Of a stretch of 64,000 nt of DNA, positions 45,942-54,021 are shown one piece after another. Position 1 is the first letter of the stretch. Each line of letters opens with the position of its first letter. The notes beneath the pieces are model-generated. The model was not told where the DNA came from, searched no databases, and saw only the letters and a list, made by a program, of their open reading frames with translations. Origin of the DNA: Pseudomonas sp. IB20 (lineage in GTDB: Bacteria; Pseudomonadota; Gammaproteobacteria; Pseudomonadales; Pseudomonadaceae). The DNA is taken from the NCBI RefSeq assembly GCF_009707325.1, contig NZ_CP046103.1, forward strand, positions 4,102,744 to 4,166,743. Reading direction: 5' to 3'. A program made the translations under genes and the position numbers.

Positions 45942-46910
45942 GTGACGGACCCGAATAAACTGCGCCCCCATGAGCTGGCTCATGAGGTGTTGCAAGACAC
46001 GGTTATGGACCAGGCCCTCGACTGGCTGATCGCCTTGCAGTGCCCGCAACCCGGGCAACAGGCCGAGTTCGACGCCTGGCTGGCCAGCGACCCGGCGCAT
46101 CTGCACGCCTTCAACAAAGCCCAGGCTGCTTGGGGCGGCGCGCCGGTACACAGCGCCGCCGTGGCCTTGGCGGCGCCGCGTAAACCGAGCGCCTGGCGCC
46201 GGATCAAACCGCATTGGAAACCCTTGGCCACCGCCGCCGTGCTGCTGATCGGCCTGTTCAGCTTCAGCAACCTACCCGTGCGCCTGCAAGCCGACCATCT
46301 CACGGTGGTCGGCGAACGTCAGCGCGTGCAGTTGGACGATGGCGCTAAAGTGTTGCTGAATACCAACTCGGCGTTTTCCAGCAGCATCAAGGACCACCAG
46401 CGCATCGCTCGCCTGTACCAGGGCGAGGCGTTTTTCGAAATTGCGCCCAACCGCGGTCTGCCGCTTGAGATCGATGCCGGCCCGGTGCGCGCCAGCGTGC
46501 GCGACACTGACTTCGCCGTGCGCTACCTCAACGGCGAGGCGCAAGTGCAGGTGCAGCGCGGTGACGTCGACCTGAGCAACACCTTCGACGATGCACGCGT
46601 GCGCCTGCGCGCCGGTGAGAGCATCCGTATCGGCCCCAAAGGCTTTGGCCAGCCCGCCAAGCTGGACGTGAGCAAGGACCTGGCCTGGGTCCAGGGCCGG
46701 CTGGTGTTCGAAAATTGCCCGATGAGCGAAGTGCTTGCCGAATTGCGCCGCTACTACCCGGGCTGGATCGTCAACACCAATGACAAGCTCGCCAGCACCG
46801 CCGTCACCGGCAACTACCGCCTCGACCAGCCCCTGGACGTGGTGCGCTCGCTGGCGCACATCACCTCGGCCAATCTCTCGGAATACCCGGCGCTGGTCAT
46901 CTTGAACTAA
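45942..46910 (+). CDS. FecR-family anti-sigma regulator
   Basis: A 322-residue protein starting at GTG 45942 after a GAGGAACACC site. The N-terminal cytoplasmic domain (ALDWLIALQCPQPGQQAEFDAWLASDPAHLHAFNKAQAAWG) has the Trp-rich anti-sigma motif, followed by a membrane segment at about residues 92-112 (PLATAAVLLIGLFSFSNLPV) and a periplasmic FecR domain (LDDGAKVLLNTNSAFSSSI...) with an STN-like C-terminus. It both inhibits and activates the sigma factor in response to the loaded receptor. Confidence 0.92.
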   Translation: MTDPNKLRPHELAHEVLQDTVMDQALDWLIALQCPQPGQQAEFDAWLASDPAHLHAFNKAQAAWGGAPVHSAAVALAAPRKPSAWRRIKPHWKPLATAAVLLIGLFSFSNLPVRLQADHLTVVGERQRVQLDDGAKVLLNTNSAFSSSIKDHQRIARLYQGEAFFEIAPNRGLPLEIDAGPVRASVRDTDFAVRYLNGEAQVQVQRGDVDLSNTFDDARVRLRAGESIRIGPKGFGQPAKLDVSKDLAWVQGRLVFENCPMSEVLAELRRYYPGWIVNTNDKLASTAVTGNYRLDQPLDVVRSLAHITSANLSEYPALVILN

Positions 46911-46911
46911 A

Positions 46912-46926
46912 TGAGAATTATTTTTA
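46912..46926 (+). promoter_or_regulatory. Candidate Fur box before the haem receptor gene
   Basis: TGAGAATTATTTTTA matches the 7-1-7 Fur form TGATAAT-N-ATTATCA at 11 of 14 positions. It sits between fecR and the receptor gene. Confidence 0.5.
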
Positions 46927-47026
46927 CTCGAAGGTAACCGGCGGTACGTCTCGTTATAGCCAATGCAACTGATTCCTATTTGATTCGGTTCGCAACTATA
47001 AGATTCGTACCTCCGGAGCGCTCTCG

Positions 47027-49597
47027 ATGTCCTCTCGTTTCAACCGCCGGTCTTCTTCGCCCGTCCTGTCCTTGCTGACCGCCGCGATCCTGTTGGCCAG
47101 CGCGCCCGTGATGGCCGCCACCGCCACCGCTGCCGAGCCGGTCGCCCGCAGCCACGGCAACTACACCTTCAGCATCGAGCAGCAGCCGCTGGTCTCAGCA
47201 CTTAATGCATTTACTGCGGTGACCGGCTGGCAAGTCGGCCTGCCGGCGGAGCTGGGCCAGGGTGTGTCGTCCCCTGGCGTACGCGGCCCACTGTCAGCGG
47301 AAAAAGCCCTGGACCGGCTGTTGGTGGGGACCAACCTGAACTACCGCAAACTGGGCAATAACAACATCGTGCTGGAAAAACGCGCAGCCGGCAGCGTGCT
47401 CAACCTGCAACAGGTGACCATCAGCGCCACGCGTAACGAGCAGGACGTCAACAGTGTGCCGAGCACCGTCAGCGTGCACGACCGCGAAGAGCTGGACCGC
47501 CAGAACGTAAATACCATTCACGAACTGGTGCGCTACGAACCCGGCGTGTCCGTCGGTGGCGCCGGCACCCGCGCCGGCAACGCGGGCTACAACATTCGCG
47601 GCATCGACGGCGACCGCATCCTCACCCAGGTGGATGGCGTGGAAGTGCCGGACAACTTCTTCAACGGCCCTTACGCCAAGACCCGCCGCAACTACGTCGA
47701 CCCGGAAATCGTCAAGCGCGTGGAAATCCTGCGCGGCCCGGCCTCGGCCCTGTATGGCAGCAGCGCCATCGGCGGCGCAGTGAGTTACTTCACCCTCGAC
47801 CCGGATGACATCATCAAGCCCGGCCAGGACGTCGGCGCCCGCTTGAAGACCGGCTACAGCTCCGCCGATGAAAGCTGGCTGACCTCCGGCACCGTCGCCG
47901 GCCGCGTGCAGGACGTCGACGGTTTGCTGCACCTGAGCCAGCGCAACGGCCACGAAATGGAGTCCTACGATGGCAACAACGCCACCGGCCTGGCCCGCAC
48001 CGGCGCCAACCCGGAAGATGCGCGCACCACCAATATCCTCGCCAAGTTGGGCTGGAATTACGGCGATGACAACCGACTGGGCCTGACGTACGAGAAGTTC
48101 AAGGATGATCGCGACGTAAACCTGAAAAACGCCGTGGGCGGCCCGTTTATCGGTGGTCGGGGGATGAATCTGTACCGCGCCCGCTCGGGCAACGACACCA
48201 TCACCCGTGAACGCTTCGGCCTGGAAAACACCTTCGCCCTCGAATCACCGATGGCCGATCGCATCAAGACCAGCCTCAATTACCAGATCGCCAAGACCGA
48301 CCAGACCACCGCCGAGATCTACCAGGCCGGTCGTCGCGTGTTGCGTACCCGTGACACGCTTTACGAAGAAAAACAGTGGGTCTTCGACGCCCAACTGGAC
48401 AAGGCTTTCAGCCTCGGTGAAACCGATCACCACGTCACCTACGGCACCACACTCAAGCAGCAGAAAGTCACCGGCTCCCGCGAAGGTTCAGCCTCCTGCC
48501 TCGCCGTCGGTTCGGGTTGCACGGCCATCGGCGCGCCCAGCCCCTCCGCCGGCGACAGTGTAAAAAAGGCCAGTGACTTCCCGGACCCGACCATCAGCAC
48601 CTACTCGCTGTTCGCACAGGACCAGATCAGCTGGGACAAATGGACCTTCCTGCCTGCTGTGCGCTACGACTACACCCAGCTCAAGCCGAAGCTGACCCAG
48701 GAATTCCTCAACACCGTCAACCCGACCGGCAAGGACCCGGTCAGCGACAAGGAAAAAATCTGGCACCGTGTGACGCCCAAGTTCGGCCTGACCTACGCGC
48801 TGACCGATCAATACACCTGGTTCGGTCAATACGCCGAGGGTTTCCGCACCCCGTCAGCCAAGGCGCTGTACGGACGCTTTGAAAACCTCAACCTGGGCTA
48901 CACCGTCGAGCCTAATCCTGACCTGAAGCCGGAAACCAGCAAAGGCATCGAAACCGGGATTCGCGGCAAGTTCGACGAGGGTTCCTTCGACATCGCGGTG
49001 TTCTACAACAAGTATCGCGACTTTATCGACGAAGACAACGCCGTGGTCGGCGGCACTGTCGAACAGTTCCAGGCCGTGAATATCAAGCGTGCCACCATTA
49101 AAGGCGCAGAGGCCAAGGGCCGTTTGAACCTGGATGCATTCGGCGCACCGCAGGGGTTGTACACCCAAGGTTCGATCTCCTACGCCTACGGCCGTAACGA
49201 CGACAACGGCGAGGCGCTGAACAGCGTCAACCCGCTCAAGGGCGTGTTCGGCCTGGGTTACGATCAGGACACCTATGGTGGGCTGCTGAGCTGGACCCTG
49301 GTGAAAAAGCAGAACCGCGTCGACAGCACGACCTTCCACGCCCCCGACGGCGACACCAACGGCCCGTTCAAGACGCCAGGCTTCGGCGTCTTCGACCTGA
49401 CCGCCTATTACAAAGTCACCAACGACGTGACCCTCAACGGCGGCCTCTACAACCTCACCGACAAAAAATACTGGAACTGGGATGACGTGCGCAGCTACGA
49501 CAGCGTCGGCGAAGCCGCTGTGACCGGCCCGGCCAACCTCGACCGCCTGACCCAGCCCGGGCGCAACTTCGCGATCAACCTGATCTGGGACATCTGA
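47027..49597 (+). CDS. TonB-dependent haem/haemoprotein receptor with signalling domain
   Basis: An 856-residue outer-membrane receptor: signal peptide to about residue 30 (ILLASAPVMA), STN signalling domain (about 50-105, FSIEQQPLVSALNAFTAVTG), plug with VTISATRNEQDVNSVPSTVS and GPASALYGSSAIGG, and a beta-barrel. FRTPSAKALYGRF at residue 606 and NPDLKPETS at 630 match the FRAP/NPNL haem-receptor boxes. No His lies between them, where many haem receptors have one; two Tyr do. The last residue is Ile rather than the usual aromatic. The STN domain and the sigma/FecR genes upstream mark it as a transducer of the HxuA/HasR/PhuR type. Confidence 0.9.
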   Translation: MSSRFNRRSSSPVLSLLTAAILLASAPVMAATATAAEPVARSHGNYTFSIEQQPLVSALNAFTAVTGWQVGLPAELGQGVSSPGVRGPLSAEKALDRLLVGTNLNYRKLGNNNIVLEKRAAGSVLNLQQVTISATRNEQDVNSVPSTVSVHDREELDRQNVNTIHELVRYEPGVSVGGAGTRAGNAGYNIRGIDGDRILTQVDGVEVPDNFFNGPYAKTRRNYVDPEIVKRVEILRGPASALYGSSAIGGAVSYFTLDPDDIIKPGQDVGARLKTGYSSADESWLTSGTVAGRVQDVDGLLHLSQRNGHEMESYDGNNATGLARTGANPEDARTTNILAKLGWNYGDDNRLGLTYEKFKDDRDVNLKNAVGGPFIGGRGMNLYRARSGNDTITRERFGLENTFALESPMADRIKTSLNYQIAKTDQTTAEIYQAGRRVLRTRDTLYEEKQWVFDAQLDKAFSLGETDHHVTYGTTLKQQKVTGSREGSASCLAVGSGCTAIGAPSPSAGDSVKKASDFPDPTISTYSLFAQDQISWDKWTFLPAVRYDYTQLKPKLTQEFLNTVNPTGKDPVSDKEKIWHRVTPKFGLTYALTDQYTWFGQYAEGFRTPSAKALYGRFENLNLGYTVEPNPDLKPETSKGIETGIRGKFDEGSFDIAVFYNKYRDFIDEDNAVVGGTVEQFQAVNIKRATIKGAEAKGRLNLDAFGAPQGLYTQGSISYAYGRNDDNGEALNSVNPLKGVFGLGYDQDTYGGLLSWTLVKKQNRVDSTTFHAPDGDTNGPFKTPGFGVFDLTAYYKVTNDVTLNGGLYNLTDKKYWNWDDVRSYDSVGEAAVTGPANLDRLTQPGRNFAINLIWDI

Positions 49598-49624
49598 CAG
49601 CACTTCACCCAAATGCCGTCCCTT

Positions 49625-49661
49625 ACCTCGCCAGCATTGCAGCGGCGAGGTGAGGATTTTT
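49625..49661 (+). terminator. Terminator after the receptor gene
   Basis: ACCTCGCC (49625-49632) pairs with GGCGAGGT (49644-49651), followed a few bases later by TTTTTT. It separates the receptor gene from hemO. Confidence 0.8.
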
Positions 49662-49746
49662 TACTGTGCCGCGTCTTCTTGTTCGTCTAGTTGATAACAG
49701 CTCTCTTTAGGGCACCCAGGCGCTACTCTTCTCAAGGACTTTTTCG

Positions 49747-50355
49747 ATGACCGCTTCCCCTACCGCAGAACGCCCAAGCCTACGCTCCCAGCGCCTGAAC
49801 CAGATCACCAACGAGCCACACACCAAGCTCGACGCGCTGGTCAAAGCTCACGCCCCATTCGAAACCCAAGCTAACTTCGCCCGCTTCGTGGTCGCGCAGT
49901 ACCTGTTCCAATCGGAACTGGTGGCCCTGTACAACGACCCTGAGCTGATCAAGATCGTCCCGGACTTGGCTGAGCGCTGCCGCGCCGACGCCGCCAAGCT
50001 GGACCTGATCGACCTGGACACCGACGTGCCTGCACCGGTCGCCGGCGCTGTGAAGAACCCGAGCAAGGCGCAAGCCTTGGGTTGGCTGTTCGTGTCCGAA
50101 GGCTCCAAGCTCGGCGCTGCGTTCCTGATCAAACGCGCCGTGGGCCTGGGCCTGAGCGAAACCTTCGGTGCTCGCCATCTTGGCGAGCCGGCCGGTGGTC
50201 GCGCAGAAGGCTGGAAAAGCTTCACCCGCACCCTCGATGGCCTGGTATTCAGCGCCGAAGAAGAAGCCGCGGTAGAAAAAGGTGCGATCGACGCGTTTGT
50301 GCGCTTCACCGTGCTGCTGGAACAGGCGTACGCTAACGCCCCTGAACTGGCCTGA
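49747..50355 (+). CDS. hemO: Haem oxygenase (biliverdin-forming, PigA/HemO type)
   Basis: A 202-residue haem oxygenase. The proximal His is His25 (NEPHTKLD); LRSQRLN, LVK and ALGWLFVSEGSKLGAAFLIKR follow the pattern of P. aeruginosa PigA, whose Asn19, Lys34, Phe117 and Lys132 turn haem to give delta/beta biliverdin. The equivalents here are Asn18, Lys33, Phe115 and Arg130, so the first three are kept and the fourth is Lys-to-Arg (comparison from memory). It opens haem and frees iron delivered by the receptor upstream. It follows a terminator, so it may have a separate promoter. Confidence 0.92.
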   Translation: MTASPTAERPSLRSQRLNQITNEPHTKLDALVKAHAPFETQANFARFVVAQYLFQSELVALYNDPELIKIVPDLAERCRADAAKLDLIDLDTDVPAPVAGAVKNPSKAQALGWLFVSEGSKLGAAFLIKRAVGLGLSETFGARHLGEPAGGRAEGWKSFTRTLDGLVFSAEEEAAVEKGAIDAFVRFTVLLEQAYANAPELA

Positions 50356-50380
50356 CTGCTGGAATGCGATTAAAAATGTG

Positions 50381-50490
50381 GGAGCGGCAAGTCGAATCGT
50401 CGCCCCGCCGCTCCCACATTTGAATCCATTTAAATGGAGCGGCAAGTCGAATCGTCGCCCCGCCGCTCCCACATTTGAATCCCATTTCAA
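50381..50490. repeat. Tandem duplication of a REP-like element (55-bp unit)
   Basis: GGAGCGGCAAGTCGAATCGT through CTCCCACATTTGAATCC occurs at 50381 and again at 50436, 55 bp apart and identical for about 52 bp. Each copy is itself a REP-like hairpin (GGAGCGGC / GCCGCTCC). It lies between hemO and the DUF454 gene. Confidence 0.92.
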
Positions 50491-50515
50491 ACTGATTTTT
50501 GTGATCACCCTACCC

Positions 50516-50917
50516 ATGACCGGCAAAACCCAATCCACCTCAAAAATCGCGCAGATCCTCTTCGGCCTGCTGGCCTACGTCAGCCTGGGCATTGGGTTGG
50601 TAGCGATTGTCATACCGGGTTTGCCCACCACCGAATTCATTCTGCTCGCCGCCTGGGCTGCGACCAAAAGTTCGCCGCGCCTGAGCGCTTGGCTGGAAAA
50701 CCACCGGCTGTTCGGGCCGATCCTGTTCAATTGGCGCAACGGCAAAATCATCGCGCGCCGCGCCAAAGTCAGCGCCACCGTGAGCATGCTGCTGTGTGCC
50801 GTCTTGATGCTGGTGATGCTCGATCACGGCTGGCCGATTTACCTGGCGATTGCCGGTATGAGCCTGGGCAACCTGTGGATCTGGTCACGCCCGGAACGGC
50901 TTGCAACGCCCGTGTAG
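50516..50917 (+). CDS. DUF454 (YbaN family) inner-membrane protein
   Basis: A 133-residue membrane protein with three to four helices (IAQILFGLLAYVSLGIGLVAIVIPGLPTTEFILLAAWAATKSSPRL, then SMLLCAVLMLVML and YLAIAGMSLGNLWIW) and the family's LPTTEF...A-A-x-x-x-S-P-R motif and WLENHRLFGPILFNWRNGK. Family function is not known. In pseudomonads it often sits next to haem or iron genes, which fits here. The ATG at 50516 has no clear ribosome-binding site; an in-frame GTG at 50501 is possible. Confidence 0.85.
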   Translation: MTGKTQSTSKIAQILFGLLAYVSLGIGLVAIVIPGLPTTEFILLAAWAATKSSPRLSAWLENHRLFGPILFNWRNGKIIARRAKVSATVSMLLCAVLMLVMLDHGWPIYLAIAGMSLGNLWIWSRPERLATPV

Positions 50918-51056
50918 CGAGGCGTGTAGTCTTTTACCTACCGCTCATCGCTTTTCCCTCATGAAACATCTCGATGCGCCGATGTTTCGGACATAGCGCC
51001 GAATGGAATTGGCTCGCCCAGCTTGCACACCAACAAGACTATTCGCGAGTGAACCT

Positions 51057-53195
51057 ATGTTCGACACCCTCTCCATCCGCTTGAAAATCGTGCTGCTGTC
51101 TGGCCTTTGCCTGGTGGGGGTGATTGCGCTGATCATCAGCATCAACCTGTACGAAACCAACCAAAATGATCAACTGATCAGCGATTCAAGCTCGCGAATG
51201 CTCACCCAAAGCGTGCAACAGCTGTTGCAAGCCAAAGCCGCCGAGCAAGCAGTGCAATTGCAGAAAACCTTTGGCGAAAATCTGGCAGTGGTCACAGCAC
51301 TGGCCGATCAGGTCAAGGACCTGCGCGCCCTCGCCAGCAAACGCTCGCTGGAACCGAGCGCCCTGCGTGAGGAACTCAACCAAAGTCTTAAAACCGCGTT
51401 CGAACGCAACAGCAAGGTGCTGGGGATCTGGCTGTCGTTCGAACCTAACGGTCTGGATGGCAAGGACAGCGAGTTTGTCGACGATAAAGCCCGCGTCTCC
51501 AACGAAAAAGGCCGCTTCTCCAGCTACTGGAGCTGCGCCGCTGGAGATGGCCTGAACACGGTAATGGTCGAGGACGACCTGACCAAGACCACCCCCAACC
51601 TCAGCGGTACGCCCTACAACATCTGGTACACCTGCCCACGGGACACGCGCAACGTTTGTCTGCTTGACCCGTATTCCGATGAAGTGGCCGGCAAACAGGT
51701 GCTGATGACCACCATCTCCCTGCCGCTGATCGTCGACGGTAAAGTCATCGGTGTTATCGGTATCGATATCGCCCTCAATACCCTGCAAGCCTCGTCGGAT
51801 GCCGCCCAGAAAGAACTGTTCGACGGCGCGGCGCACCTGGAGATTATCTCCAGCACCGGCTTGATTGCGGCCTACAGCGGTGACCCGGCCCGAGTCGGCA
51901 AAAACCTGATGGACACCCTCGGTGCCGAGGGCAAAGAGATTGTGCAGTTGTTGGCCAACGACACGCGCACGATCCGCGAGCAAGACGACACGATTCGCAC
52001 CGTGTACCCGGTCAAGCCGATTGCCGACGCCAAGTCCTGGGGCATCGTGATCAAACTGCCCAAGAGCGTGATGCTTGCCGACACCTTGAAACTGCAAGGC
52101 GTACTCGACAAAGCCCAGGCTGCCGGCACGCTCAAAGCCTTGCTGGTCGGTGCCGCCGCCGCACTGCTGGGCTTGCTGCTGATCTGGCTGACCGCCACCG
52201 GCGTGACCCGCCCGATCAATACCGTGGCCGTGATGCTCAAGAACATCGCCAGCGGCGAAGGCGACCTCACCCAGCGCCTGACCTACGCCAAAAAAGACGA
52301 ATTGGGCGAGCTGGCGAACTGGTTCAACCGCTTCCTCGACAAGCTGCAACCGACCATCGCGCAGATCAAGCAAAGCATCACCGAGGCACGTGGCACGGCG
52401 GATCAGTCGTCCGCCATCGCGCGCCAGACCAGCGAAGGCATGCAGGTGCAGTTCCGCGAGATCGACCAGGTCGCCACCGCCTCCAACGAAATGAGCGCCA
52501 CCGCCCACGAAGTAGCCAGCAGCGCCTCCAACGCCGCCAGCGCAGCACGCGGGGCGGACCAGTCGGCGCGTGACGGCATGGCGATCATTGAACAGAGCAC
52601 CCGCGACATCACCACCCTCGCCGAAGAAGTCAGCAAGGCCGTAGGCGAAGTGGAAGCCCTGGCGGTGAACAGCGAACAGATCGGCTCGGTGCTGGAAGTG
52701 ATCCGCAGCATTGCCGAACAGACCAACCTGCTGGCACTCAACGCCGCCATCGAAGCGGCGCGCGCCGGAGAAAGCGGACGGGGTTTTGCGGTCGTGGCCG
52801 ACGAGGTACGCAACCTGGCCAAACGCACTCAGGATTCGGTGGAAGAGATTCGCCTGGTGATCGAGCGCATCCAGAGCGGCACCCGTGGCGTGGTGGCGAC
52901 CATGCATTCCAGCCAGCACCAAGCCCAGAGCAATGCCGGGCAGATCCATCAAGCGGTGCAAGCGCTAGGCAAGATCAGCGATGCGGTGACGGTGATCAGC
53001 GACATGAACCTGCAAATCGCCAGCGCCGCCGAACAACAGAGCGCCGTGGCCGAAGAGGTCAACCGCAACGTCTCGGCGATCCGCACCGTGACCGAAACCC
53101 TTACCAGCCAGGCCACCGAGTCGGCGGCGATCAGCAGCCAACTGAACGCCTTGGCCAGCCAGCAGATGAAGCTGATGGATCAGTTCAAGGTGTAA
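51057..53195 (+). CDS. Methyl-accepting chemotaxis protein, dCache type (TlpQ/McpU-like)
   Basis: A 712-residue chemoreceptor: membrane segment at about residues 10-30, a large double-Cache periplasmic domain (KGRFSSYWSCAAGDGLNTVMVEDDL, TPYNIWYTCPRDTRNVCLLDPYSDEV, VIGVIGIDIALNTLQ), second membrane segment about 370-390, HAMP and the signalling tip EVIRSIAEQTNLLALNAAIEAARAGESGRGFAVVADEVRNLAKRTQ. Size and layout recall TlpQ/McpU receptors for polyamines and histamine, but the domain has two extra Cys (CAAGDG and TCPRD), so the ligand may differ. Confidence 0.88.
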   Translation: MFDTLSIRLKIVLLSGLCLVGVIALIISINLYETNQNDQLISDSSSRMLTQSVQQLLQAKAAEQAVQLQKTFGENLAVVTALADQVKDLRALASKRSLEPSALREELNQSLKTAFERNSKVLGIWLSFEPNGLDGKDSEFVDDKARVSNEKGRFSSYWSCAAGDGLNTVMVEDDLTKTTPNLSGTPYNIWYTCPRDTRNVCLLDPYSDEVAGKQVLMTTISLPLIVDGKVIGVIGIDIALNTLQASSDAAQKELFDGAAHLEIISSTGLIAAYSGDPARVGKNLMDTLGAEGKEIVQLLANDTRTIREQDDTIRTVYPVKPIADAKSWGIVIKLPKSVMLADTLKLQGVLDKAQAAGTLKALLVGAAAALLGLLLIWLTATGVTRPINTVAVMLKNIASGEGDLTQRLTYAKKDELGELANWFNRFLDKLQPTIAQIKQSITEARGTADQSSAIARQTSEGMQVQFREIDQVATASNEMSATAHEVASSASNAASAARGADQSARDGMAIIEQSTRDITTLAEEVSKAVGEVEALAVNSEQIGSVLEVIRSIAEQTNLLALNAAIEAARAGESGRGFAVVADEVRNLAKRTQDSVEEIRLVIERIQSGTRGVVATMHSSQHQAQSNAGQIHQAVQALGKISDAVTVISDMNLQIASAAEQQSAVAEEVNRNVSAIRTVTETLTSQATESAAISSQLNALASQQMKLMDQFKV

Positions 53196-53218
53196 CGCCA
53201 CTCCTGAAACCAATGAGG

Positions 53219-53315
53219 GGCAAATGTGGAAGCGGGCTTGCTCGCTCCCACATTTAGATCACTGTTAGGCAAATGTGGAAGCGGGCTTGCTCGCTCCCAC
53301 ATTTAGATCACTGTT
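53219..53315. repeat. Tandem duplication of a REP-like element (49-bp unit)
   Basis: GGCAAATGTGGAAGCGGGCT to ATTTAGATCACTGTT occurs at 53219 and again at 53268, identical over the unit. Each copy holds a REP hairpin (GGAAGCGGGC with GCTCGCTCCCACATTT). It lies between two convergent genes, 24 bp after the chemoreceptor stop. Confidence 0.93.
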
Positions 53316-53318
53316 GTT

Positions 53319-53882
53319 CTAAAGGCCAGTCCAAGCCTGAACAAACGCCGCCACATCTTCCTTCGGCGCAGTACGCGGCGGGTTCTGCGGCGTGCCCAAG
53401 TAAAGGAAGCCAATCACTTCCTCGCCCTCCGTCAGCCCCAGGCCTTTAGCCACGTGAGCCGAATAGGACAACTCCCCCGTGCGCCACACTGCACCAATCC
53501 CCTGGGCGTAAGCCGCCAGCAGAATACCGTGGGCTGCACACGCGGCCGCCAGCAGTTGCTCGGATTTCGGCACTTTGAAATGCGCTTGCAAGCGAGCAAT
53601 CACCACCACCACCAGCGGCGCGCGCAACGGGCCGTTCTGCGCCTTGTCGATGGCTGCTTGCGGGGCGTCGGCGTCCTGCAGGCGCGCAGCTTCGGCTAAC
53701 AGCGTGCCCATCTGCTCGCGGGCGGCGCCTTCTACGGTAAGGAAACGCCATGGGCGCAACTGGCCGTGGTCCGGCGCACGCATGGCGGCGGCGAATAGCA
53801 GATCGCGCTGCTCCTGGGTCGGTGCCGGTTCCAGCAAACGCGGCACGGAAACACGGTTGAGCAAAGCGTCGAGAGCCTGCAT
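53319..53882 (-). CDS. Nitroreductase family protein (YdjA-like)
   Basis: A 187-residue flavin nitroreductase: RVSVPRLLEPAPTQEQRDLLFAAAMRAPDHGQLRPWRFLTVEG carries the Arg/Ser and DHGQLRPW FMN contacts, and GIGAVWRTGELSYSAHVAKGLGL and EEVIGFLYLGTP the C-terminal part, as in E. coli YdjA. It is the minimal, single-domain form. It likely uses NAD(P)H with FMN; the physiological substrate of YdjA proteins is not settled. CTGGAGGTGGCC precedes the ATG at 53882. It is divergent from the DUF1111 gene. Confidence 0.92.
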   Translation of the reverse strand: MQALDALLNRVSVPRLLEPAPTQEQRDLLFAAAMRAPDHGQLRPWRFLTVEGAAREQMGTLLAEAARLQDADAPQAAIDKAQNGPLRAPLVVVVIARLQAHFKVPKSEQLLAAACAAHGILLAAYAQGIGAVWRTGELSYSAHVAKGLGLTEGEEVIGFLYLGTPQNPPRTAPKEDVAAFVQAWTGL

Positions 53883-54021
53883 TGGCCACCTCCAGAGAAA
53901 AATGTGCAGCCATTCTAGCGGGAATGAATCGGATTCGACCAAACGATAATTGCTCTTATTCAATCCGCCCCGCCCTGTTAGACTTTGCGGCCTAATTTTG
54001 GCCATCGCTTCAGGAATCTTG

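Noticed and set aside
46930..46955. ECF promoter GGTAACC ... CGTCTC before the haem receptor
   Set aside because: The AAC core and CGTC are only 8 bp apart, far less than the 16-17 bp expected.
53944..53962. Fur box before the DUF1111 gene
   Set aside because: Only 10 of 19 consensus positions; kept as a hint in the gene entry, not as a feature.
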